From: an uncultured Lewinella sp.
Lineage (GTDB): Bacteria; Bacteroidota; Bacteroidia; Chitinophagales; Saprospiraceae
Assembly (NCBI GenBank): GCA_938021455.1
Contig: CALIGP010000411.1
Coordinates: forward strand, 1 to 7,648
DNA length: 7,648 bases
Direction of reading: 5' to 3'
Below, piece after piece: positions 1 through 5,109 of the stretch. The translations under genes were made by a program, and so were the position numbers. The notes below the pieces were generated by a model. That model saw only the letters and a program-made list of their open reading frames with translations, was not told the origin of the DNA and made no database searches. Position 1 is the first letter of the stretch, and each line of letters starts with the position of its first letter.

Positions 1-188
1 TATATCCGGCCCGCCTGCGGTGGGCTGAAAATATCATGTACAATAACATCCGTCAGCTTTTTTACCGAGCGGTGGTAGAATTCAGGCTGTGCGACCTCTT
101 CTGGATAGTTGGGGTTAACGTCCTCTCCACACCCTGCTAAAAGGAGTAAAACGGGTATTAACAATAGCCATCGACTAAGATTCTTCAT
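1..188 (-). CDS. Lipoprotein, partial (N-terminus only); resembles vanadium-dependent haloperoxidase / PAP2-type proteins
   Basis: This gene runs off the left edge, and only about 62 N-terminal codons are visible on the minus strand. The start ATG is complementary to 186-188. The protein begins MKNLSRWLLLIPVLLLLAGC, a lipoprotein signal peptide with lipobox LAGC and lipidated Cys20, so it should be exported and anchored in the cell envelope. The mature part contains EFYHRSVKKLTDVIVHDIFS and then PPQAGRI. From memory, this resembles the N-terminal region of Bacteroidota vanadium-dependent haloperoxidase-like proteins (PAP2 superfamily), where a 'DVIVHDIFSPP..(A)xRIY' stretch opens the helical domain. 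The vanadate/phosphate-binding motifs lie outside the window, so activity cannot be judged. An exact -7-type box lies about 47 nt upstream. The reading frame and lipobox are clear; the family call is moderate. Confidence 0.6.
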   Translation of the reverse strand, partial: MKNLSRWLLLIPVLLLLAGCGEDVNPNYPEEVAQPEFYHRSVKKLTDVIVHDIFSPPQAGRI

Positions 189-235
189 GCAAGAACAGTT
201 TAAATGCGGTGGGGTGCCGCTCTTTTATTACGCCG

Positions 236-243
236 CAAAGATA
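236..243 (-). promoter_or_regulatory. Candidate Bacteroidota -7 box (TATCTTTG) for the leftmost lipoprotein gene
   Basis: On the minus strand this reads TATCTTTG, an exact match to the Bacteroidota sigma-ABfr -7 consensus TAnnTTTG. It lies about 47 nt upstream of the ATG at 188, which would give a leader of roughly 40 nt. No clear TTTG/TTG -33 element is present at the usual spacing, so this is a half-supported promoter. Confidence 0.35.
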
Positions 244-389
244 CTACAACTCTTTTCGCAGCTGGAATTTGGCGCAGAGGGAATGAGCAGCAATATCATC
301 CGGCCGACAAGCGATGTTAAGGTCTTCCAAAAAGAAGTAACTTTCTTGCCACAACGAACGTTAGGCCATTAATCAAAGTCATTACTCCC

Positions 390-944
390 ATGAAACAATC
401 AATCAAAGGTGGTACCATTCTACTGGCGGAGCCCTTCATGATGGACCCCAACTTTAAGAGAGCCGCAGTACTGCTTGTTGACCACGGTGAAGAAGGCGGC
501 ATTGGCTTTATCCTCAATCGGGAGACCGAGACCCGTATTGATGAGCTTATCGACGACTTTCCGGAGTTCAACGCTCCCGTCTACTTCGGCGGTCCAGTAG
601 GACGGGACACGATCCATTTCTTGCACTGCAAAGGAGACATCCTGGAAGGCAGCGATGAGGTATCTCATAATGTCTTCTGGGGTGGAGACTTCGAGAAGCT
701 CAAGTTTCTCATCCGCCAGGACTTAGTCAAACCCGCTGACATCCGCTTTTTCGTGGGCTACAGTGGCTGGAGTGAGAACCAGCTGGCCGAAGAAATTGAC
801 CACGGTAGCTGGGTGACCGCTCCGATGTTTGCTAACTACCTGTTCAAAAGTGACCCCGATCAACTTTGGAGTCAAGTTATGAATAATAAAGGCAATGCCT
901 TTTCCGTGATTGCGGATATGGCGGAGGAGGCGAGTTATAATTAG
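390..944 (+). CDS. YqgE/AlgH family protein
   Basis: The 184-residue product matches the usual size of YqgE/AlgH proteins (E. coli YqgE is about 187 residues). The family signature is clear: GGTILLAEPFMMDPNFKRAA then LLVDHGEEGGIGFILNR (residues 7-44), YFGGPVGRD (65-73) with a following FLH, and FFVGYSGWSENQLAEEI with GSW (about 120-143). The fold is a compact alpha/beta domain. The protein is soluble, with no signal peptide or membrane segment, and is presumed cytoplasmic. The biochemical role is not established; the AlgH name comes from a reported link to alginate regulation in Pseudomonas, which says little about this organism. The gene stands alone: divergent from the lipoprotein gene on its left and convergent with a membrane-protein gene on its right. 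Its TAG stop (942-944) lies inside the left arm of a 20-bp inverted repeat. The start is the first ATG giving the standard family N-terminus. Confidence 0.93.
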   Translation: MKQSIKGGTILLAEPFMMDPNFKRAAVLLVDHGEEGGIGFILNRETETRIDELIDDFPEFNAPVYFGGPVGRDTIHFLHCKGDILEGSDEVSHNVFWGGDFEKLKFLIRQDLVKPADIRFFVGYSGWSENQLAEEIDHGSWVTAPMFANYLFKSDPDQLWSQVMNNKGNAFSVIADMAEEASYN

Positions 945-1036
945 TATTTTGGTTCGTTGGTTCGTGGGGCTGCAGCAAATTGGAGGGATTGAATAAATCC
1001 TTCAAATCAAGTTGGTCCAACGAACCAAAATACTAA
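941..1036. repeat. Perfect 20-bp inverted repeat filling a convergent junction (possible two-way terminator or MITE-like element)
   Basis: The arm at 941-960 (TTAGTATTTTGGTTCGTTGG) is the exact reverse complement of 1017-1036, with a 56-nt interior. The interior holds a smaller imperfect hairpin (980-990 with 996-1005; GGGATT-GAATA-AATCC core). The left arm also carries a short tandem GGTTCGTT/GGTTCGTG at 951-966. The left arm contains the stop codon of the yqgE-type gene, and the right arm ends 1 bp before the stop of the minus-strand gene. It could be a bidirectional terminator, a small non-autonomous palindromic repeat, or both. The stem is T/A-rich at its base, which suits termination in both directions. 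Confidence 0.75.
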
Positions 1037-1037
1037 C

Positions 1038-1493
1038 CTACCGCTTCCTATTCTTCAACCGCGGCTTCGTCCACTCCTCCTTCTGCGCGAACTCCACGAT
1101 CTTCTTCATAAAGGCGATCATGGATAAGAAAACCAGGTAGCCGAAGGTGATGACAAAAAAGATCCATTTGTAGGAGCCAGCTTCCCCGATGGGTACTCCA
1201 CTAAAAGCCCAGGCTAGTAGGCCTGAACCAGCTGCAAGTCCCATAAAGGAATAGATACTTCTCCCCCAGTACTTCATCAGGTTTTGAGAAGTAGCACTCA
1301 TGATGGCATTGAAGAGAGCAAAGAAGAGAAGAAAGCTAGCGGCGGTGAGCCATGGCCATCGGTTAGCTGCCAAATCTTCAGACCCGGCAAAAACAGCCGA
1401 ACCAACAATATCAAAAAGGAGGACGGCTGCAAGCGCACCAGCTGCCTGATAGAGTGGATCAATTTTCTTTTCAAAGATGGAGGTCTCATCCAT
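1038..1493 (-). CDS. Unrecognised four-helix integral membrane protein
   Basis: I do not recognise this 151-residue protein. It has four hydrophobic stretches compatible with transmembrane helices at about residues 16-36 (AAGALAAVLLFDIVGSAVFAG), 46-66 (around WPWLTAASFLLFFALFNAIM), 80-101 (around IYSFMGLAAGSGLLAWAFSG) and 109-129 (around WIFFVITFGYLVFLSMIAF). There is a short acidic N-terminus (MDETSIFEKK) and a basic C-terminal tail (KPRLKNRKR). By the positive-inside rule the C-terminus is probably cytoplasmic. With four helices the N-terminus would be on the same side. No catalytic motif was seen. The coding call rests on uninterrupted length, coherent membrane topology, and placement between two well-defined neighbours. 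It is convergent with the yqgE-type gene and divergent from the WbqC-family gene, with 45 bp between the start codons, so the two promoters must overlap the neighbouring gene ends. Confidence 0.8.
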   Translation of the reverse strand: MDETSIFEKKIDPLYQAAGALAAVLLFDIVGSAVFAGSEDLAANRWPWLTAASFLLFFALFNAIMSATSQNLMKYWGRSIYSFMGLAAGSGLLAWAFSGVPIGEAGSYKWIFFVITFGYLVFLSMIAFMKKIVEFAQKEEWTKPRLKNRKR

Positions 1494-1500
1494 AGCGAGC

Positions 1501-1508
1501 TACTTTTG
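1501..1508 (+). promoter_or_regulatory. Candidate Bacteroidota -7 box (TACTTTTG) for the WbqC-family gene
   Basis: TACTTTTG is an exact match to the Bacteroidota -7 consensus TAnnTTTG. It sits in the only non-coding space upstream of the gene starting at 1539, leaving a leader of about 25 nt. No convincing TTTG -33 element is seen 17-23 bp upstream, where the sequence already belongs to the divergent gene. Confidence 0.4.
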
Positions 1509-1538
1509 CACACCTAACGCGGTCGGCCGCTTATTGTT

Positions 1539-2150
1539 ATGAAAAAAGTTCTACCTCTACTCACTTCAACGGCTTACTTTCCGCCCGCACACTGGTTTGC
1601 AGTGGCTCACCAACTGGAAGATTGGCGTATTGAAGCCCACGAAAACTATCAAAAAGGAGGTTGGAGAAATCGCTGTCGCATCATCGGCCCTAACGGAATA
1701 TTGGACTTGAGTGTCCCCCTCGAAAAGGGGAAACACCAGAAAAAGCCCGTTCAGGAAGTTACTATTAGCTATCGATATGATTGGTGGCGGGAGCATGAAC
1801 AATCTATTCGAACGGCCTATGGCCGGTCTCCTTATTTTGAATTTTATGCCGAAGAACTATTTTCTATAGCTCGCCAGCGCCCCGCCACGATCTGGGAATT
1901 AAATGAGGGACTAATCAGTAAGCTAAGTCAACTACTTCAGCTTAAGGCACCTCCAGTATCAACCAGCGACTTCATCTCCCCCAAAGACGAAGACTTTCAC
2001 CGGTCGAAAGATTTACCAGACAGCCTTCTCCCCTACCCTCAGGTATTTTCGGATCGCTTCGGCTTTACGCCTGGGCTTTCCGTTTTGGATAGTTTGTTTT
2101 GCTTAGGTCCTCAGGCAAAATTACAAATTGGGAAATTACTGAATGAGTAA
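1539..2150 (+). CDS. WbqC family protein
   Basis: The 203-residue product fits the WbqC family (PF08889), which is frequent in Bacteroidota and sometimes linked to O-antigen/polysaccharide loci. Its reaction is not established. Visible family features are an N-terminal segment STAYFPPAHWF (10-20), ENYQKGGWRNRCRI (35-48), the WWREHEQSIRTAYGRSPYFE block (roughly 80-100), and a C-terminal signature YPQVFSDRFGFTPGLSVLD with SLFCLGPQ (166-192). No signal peptide or membrane helix is present, so it is presumed cytoplasmic. It stands alone rather than in a sugar-synthesis cluster, so context does not support a polysaccharide role here. The start ATG at 1539 gives the typical short N-terminus. The gene ends in an AT-rich tail that shares a 13-bp direct repeat with the intergenic junction, and it converges on the next gene with a 2-bp gap. 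Confidence 0.88.
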   Translation: MKKVLPLLTSTAYFPPAHWFAVAHQLEDWRIEAHENYQKGGWRNRCRIIGPNGILDLSVPLEKGKHQKKPVQEVTISYRYDWWREHEQSIRTAYGRSPYFEFYAEELFSIARQRPATIWELNEGLISKLSQLLQLKAPPVSTSDFISPKDEDFHRSKDLPDSLLPYPQVFSDRFGFTPGLSVLDSLFCLGPQAKLQIGKLLNE

Positions 2151-2175
2151 AATTACAAATTAAAAATTTTCCCAA
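2117..2175. repeat. AT-rich direct repeat and 8-bp stem across the wbqC-type/MBL convergent junction (possible two-way terminator)
   Basis: The 13-bp word AAAATTACAAATT occurs at 2117-2129 and again at 2149-2161, so each of the two convergent genes ends in one copy. A separate stem pairs TTGGGAAA (2128-2135) with TTTCCCAA (2168-2175) around a 32-nt loop that contains both stop codons. The loop also holds a small TTACT/AGTAA pairing. Function as a shared terminator is inference; the stem is weak and AT-rich. Confidence 0.4.
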
Positions 2176-3106
2176 AATCAGCAATGCCATATCCTTTACT
2201 CCCTACGGTTAGATATCCCTCACTCTCCTGCCGTAGTAATTGATTGGTGTGGTTGAAATGTAGGAACTGAATTTTTGCGCGTTCCTCATCAGGCAACTTA
2301 CTGAAACGCTCCATGCTTTCACTTACGAAGGGATGAGGGATCTGAGAAATATCCCGAGTGTTGAGTTCTGCTGCGTCATAGAAGGTCGCGTCCAGAAAGG
2401 CGTAGTCTACTTTAGCGATCTCTTCTTCGATGGGGCGTTCCCAACGCTCCCATTTATCGATGTCGGGAATGAAGAGGGCTGACTTTTCAGGCCCGTCAAT
2501 GCGATAGCCGACGGTTTCTGAGTATTCGTCGCGGTGAGGGACCCTAAATGGGGTAATCTGGATAGAAGGTGTCAGCTGGAAACTGCTATCTGCTGCAAGC
2601 GTAAACAGATTTATGTTTTTAGTGCTTACCAGCTGGCTCCAAGGGCCATTTGTAGAGAGGTAATCCCGCATTCGTGGCATAGTATAGACGGGTACTTGAT
2701 CCGCATTAGTGGCTTCTTTACCCAGATACATTAAGCCGGCGTAATGTCCAATGTGCGCGTGGGTTAGGAAAATCCCATCGGCCATTTCTTCTTCGGACTT
2801 GGAATACTCCTTTAGTTTCTTGAGCTGGCGGGAGATGTCCGGCGAAGCCTCCAACAAGAACTTCTTTTTGGTAGACGCGTCCACCAAGCCTAAGCAAGTT
2901 ACCATCCGTTTAGGGTCAGGATGCTCAAATAAATCGCGACAACAGTCCTTTTTACAAGCGATGTGGGGAGAGCCGGCATCTTGCACGTTTCCGAGGACAA
3001 TGATGGACACCCCTTCAGGGGCTGGTTCAGAAGAGGCTACAGTAATCTCTTCGGTGGTACAGCTCAGTAGAAAGAATAGTAAAAAGGTTGCGTAAGGGTA
3101 TCTCAT
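2153..3106 (-). CDS. PqqB-like metallo-beta-lactamase-fold lipoprotein
   Basis: I chose the start complementary to 3104-3106 (317 residues) because it gives MRYPYATFLLFFLLSC, a short lipoprotein signal with Cys16; an in-frame extension to 3208 would put 34 unlike residues in front of it. The mature protein resembles PqqB-type members of the metallo-beta-lactamase superfamily: VLGNVQDAGSPHIACKKDCC (37-56), then LTHAHIGH (114-121), VPHRDEYSETVGYRI (His191), FIPDIDKW (Asp215/Asp217), LDATFYD, and HFNHTN (His283, His286). The canonical HxHxDH motif is HAHIGH, so the metal-ligand Asp is Gly120, which suggests altered metal binding. Cys51, 55, 56 and 71 may form a separate metal or disulphide site. 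No pqqA/C/D/E genes are nearby, so a role in PQQ synthesis is not supported; a hydrolase at the cell envelope is a better guess. It is convergent with the WbqC gene and divergent from the arabinofuranosidase gene. Confidence 0.88.
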   Translation of the reverse strand: MRYPYATFLLFFLLSCTTEEITVASSEPAPEGVSIIVLGNVQDAGSPHIACKKDCCRDLFEHPDPKRMVTCLGLVDASTKKKFLLEASPDISRQLKKLKEYSKSEEEMADGIFLTHAHIGHYAGLMYLGKEATNADQVPVYTMPRMRDYLSTNGPWSQLVSTKNINLFTLAADSSFQLTPSIQITPFRVPHRDEYSETVGYRIDGPEKSALFIPDIDKWERWERPIEEEIAKVDYAFLDATFYDAAELNTRDISQIPHPFVSESMERFSKLPDEERAKIQFLHFNHTNQLLRQESEGYLTVGSKGYGIADFGKIFNL

Positions 3107-3228
3107 GCACACAAGATAATCAGAGGCTGGACTGGTAAGCGAAGTAATGAACCAAGTCGAATGTGTGCAGGATATCGCTGTAAGCTTGTACCTTTTCCTA
3201 AAGATCAAGCAAAACGAATCCTCTTTTT

Positions 3229-4779
3229 ATGAAACCGTTACTTCAGACTTTTCTGCTAACCGTAATTTTCACTAGTACCGCATTAGGCCAAAAGATAACG
3301 ATCAAGGTCATTCCTGATGCTCAACCTGTTACCATTAGCAAGCATATTTACGGCCATTTTGCGGAGCACCTCGGGCGCTGCATTTATGATGGTTTTTACG
3401 TTGGAGAAGAAAGTGACATTCCCAACACCGCTGGTGTACGCAACGATGTCGTGGCAGCCTTGAAGAACTTAAAAATACCTAATCTCCGCTGGCCTGGGGG
3501 CTGTTTTGCAGATACTTATCAGTGGAAAGATGGTATTGGCCCTAAGGCTGATCGTCCGACCATCGTCAACCAATGGTGGGGCGGAAGCACAGAAGACAAC
3601 AGCTTTGGCACCCACGATTTTCTTAACCTCTGTGAACTGCTGGAAACAGAACCCTACCTCTCCGCCAACGTAGGGAGTGGCACCGTGCGTGAGACGGAGG
3701 ATTGGCTACAGTATACTACGCACAGCGGCACCAGCCCAATGGCCGATCTGCGTCGAAAAAATGGAAGAGAAGAGCCCTGGCGCGTCCCCTACTGGGGCGT
3801 AGGCAATGAAGCATGGGGCTGCGGTGGCAATATGTCAGCTGAGTACTACGCCAATATCTACAAGCAGTTCGCTACCTATATGCGCGATTGGAACCCTGAG
3901 GACGAAACTCCGGTGGTAAGAGTCGCCTCCGGCGCTTCGGGGGATGATTACCATTGGACAGAGACCCTGATGAAAAATATAAAGCCCCATTTAGTGGAGG
4001 CTCTGGCTCTCCATCATTATGCCGTAACTGACTGGTCAGCTAAAGGGCCATCAGTGAATTATGATGAGGCCCAATACTTTGGTTCTCTACGCGAAGCTCT
4101 TAAAATGGAAACGTATGTGACTAAGCACGCAGCCATCATGGATCGCTATGACCCGGAAAAGAAAATTGCGCTCTACGTGGACGAATGGGGTGGCTGGTAC
4201 GACACCGAGTCAGCCTTGCAAAACGGCGTTCTTTATCAACAAAACACCATGCGAGATGCGATGATTGCCGCTACAACGCTGAATACCTTTAACAACCATG
4301 CGGACAGGGTGCGAATGGCCAATTTAGCCCAAACGGTCAACGTGCTACAGGCCGTCATCTTGACCAAAGAGGAAAAGCTGCTACTTACGCCAACTTACCA
4401 CATAATGAAAATGTATGCCGTACACCAGGAGGCTACTTTGATTCCGCTGGACTTCACCTCCCCAATGTATCATTTTAGGGAAGAGAACCTGCCAGCAATT
4501 TCAGTCTCTGCCTCTCGGGATGCCAAGGGCCAGGTCCACATTTCTCTGGCAAACATAGATTCTAAAATAGCCCACACCATCGAGTTGAATCTTTCGGCTT
4601 TAGCACTCGATAATCTTCGTGGGGAAATTCTTACCTCGGACAAGCTCCAGGATTACAACAGCTTCGAAACACCAGAAAAAATTAAGCCGGAAACCTTTAG
4701 CCCAATAAACCTGAAGCAAGGAGTCGCCACCCTGAAAATACCTCCTTTTTCAGTCGTTGTTTTGAAGGGGACTCAGTAG
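3229..4779 (+). CDS. Secreted GH51 alpha-L-arabinofuranosidase
   Basis: This 516-residue protein has the length and motifs of glycoside hydrolase family 51 alpha-L-arabinofuranosidases, retaining enzymes that release terminal arabinofuranose from arabinan and arabinoxylan. An N-terminal signal peptide (about residues 1-20, cut likely before QK) implies export. The TIM-barrel part carries IYGHFAEHLGRCIYDGFYVG (40-59), LRWPGGCFADTYQWKDGIG, the acid/base motif GVGNEAWGCGG with Glu194, ALHHYAVTDW, and the nucleophile motif YVDEWGGWYD with Glu319. Both catalytic glutamates are present. The last ~130 residues fit the C-terminal beta-sandwich typical of the family. The start at 3229 is the first ATG and leads directly into the signal peptide. 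No SusC/SusD pair, regulator or other glycosidase is visible on either side, so it is not in an evident polysaccharide utilisation locus. A 122-bp divergent upstream region (3107-3228) is shared with the PqqB-like gene; I found no convincing promoter box in it. Confidence 0.95.
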   Translation: MKPLLQTFLLTVIFTSTALGQKITIKVIPDAQPVTISKHIYGHFAEHLGRCIYDGFYVGEESDIPNTAGVRNDVVAALKNLKIPNLRWPGGCFADTYQWKDGIGPKADRPTIVNQWWGGSTEDNSFGTHDFLNLCELLETEPYLSANVGSGTVRETEDWLQYTTHSGTSPMADLRRKNGREEPWRVPYWGVGNEAWGCGGNMSAEYYANIYKQFATYMRDWNPEDETPVVRVASGASGDDYHWTETLMKNIKPHLVEALALHHYAVTDWSAKGPSVNYDEAQYFGSLREALKMETYVTKHAAIMDRYDPEKKIALYVDEWGGWYDTESALQNGVLYQQNTMRDAMIAATTLNTFNNHADRVRMANLAQTVNVLQAVILTKEEKLLLTPTYHIMKMYAVHQEATLIPLDFTSPMYHFREENLPAISVSASRDAKGQVHISLANIDSKIAHTIELNLSALALDNLRGEILTSDKLQDYNSFETPEKIKPETFSPINLKQGVATLKIPPFSVVVLKGTQ

Positions 4780-4848
4780 AAAGGCTCCGCCCAAACATCC
4801 TTAGCCGTAAAAAAGCAAAGTCGAAGGCCTGAGCCGTAATCCAGAGGA

Positions 4849-4867
4849 ACGCGCGCCCAGCGCGCGT
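4849..4867. repeat. GC-only hairpin ACGCGCGC-CCA-GCGCGCGT
   Basis: A perfect 8-bp stem (4849-4856 with 4860-4867) closes a 3-nt loop. It lies about 70 bp downstream of the arabinofuranosidase stop. No T-run follows on either strand, so it is not a standard intrinsic terminator. It looks more like part of an interspersed repeat. Confidence 0.55.
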
Positions 4868-4913
4868 CAAAGACAAACCTTGCCCCAAAAGCATTCGTTG
4901 CACCTGCGGACCC

Positions 4914-4938
4914 CGCTGAGCCTGCCGAAGTGTCAGCG
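4914..4938. repeat. CTGAGCCTGCCGAAG-type interspersed repeat word
   Basis: The 15-mer at 4916-4930 differs at one position from the CTGAGCYTGTCGAAG word that, from memory, recurs in intergenic regions of many bacterial genomes. It is framed by a 6-bp inverted repeat, CGCTGA (4914-4919) and TCAGCG (4933-4938). Repeat status in this genome cannot be shown from one copy. Confidence 0.4.
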
Positions 4939-5109
4939 CCTAGTGTTTGTAACCAAATGCACAACCAAGGACGAGATAAACCTTCATCAACAAGAATTTC
5001 AGCACTCAGCGAATGGCGTTCAGGCCGTACTACTATCAGCGTCTATTTCTGATGTAGTAACTTGTCGCCTCCTGCTGCGTCTAAACGACCAGTAGAACAA
5101 AAGAATACT

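Larger units (their letters stand above)
4780..5109. other. 330-bp gap without a convincing gene, rich in repeat-like palindromes
   Basis: Several short open frames exist here on both strands but none looks like a protein: they overlap each other, are low-complexity (for example SAGSAGSAG on the minus strand), and match no family I know. The stretch instead holds an 8-bp direct repeat (AGCCGTAA at 4803-4810 and 4832-4839), a GC-only hairpin at 4849-4867 and a CTGAGCCTGCCGAAG word at 4916-4930. The right-hand ~150 bp presumably contains the promoter and leader of the dynamin-like gene, but no exact TAnnTTTG box was found there. Confidence 0.6.

Noticed and set aside
6..25. Near-palindrome CCCGCC-TGC-GGTGGG at the left edge
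   Set aside because: It has a mismatch and lies within the coding sequence of the partial lipoprotein gene, so chance is sufficient.
338..345. TAACTTTC as a -7 box for the yqgE-type gene
   Set aside because: One base off the consensus, with no -33 element at proper spacing; too weak to annotate.
109..372. Open frame of 87 codons on the plus strand
   Set aside because: It begins with a non-ATG codon, overlaps the start of the lipoprotein gene on the other strand, and its product resembles no family.
317..668. Two minus-strand open frames inside the yqgE-type gene
   Set aside because: They are shadows of a well-supported family gene in another frame.
3189..3196. TACCTTTT as a -7 box for the arabinofuranosidase gene
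   Set aside because: Lacks the final G of TAnnTTTG and has no upstream TTG/TTTG; not convincing.
3107..3208. N-terminal extension of the PqqB-like protein up to 3208
   Set aside because: It would bury a good lipoprotein signal peptide behind 34 residues and consume most of the divergent promoter region.
4697..4964. Two overlapping minus-strand frames at the end of the arabinofuranosidase gene and in the gap after it
   Set aside because: They overlap each other in different frames, overlap the arabinofuranosidase 3' end, and are low complexity, with Ser-Ala-Gly runs from repeat DNA.
4880..5095. Plus-strand frame of 71 codons before the dynamin-like gene
   Set aside because: No recognisable domain, no ATG start, and a composition of mixed repeat-like DNA; treated as non-coding leader sequence.
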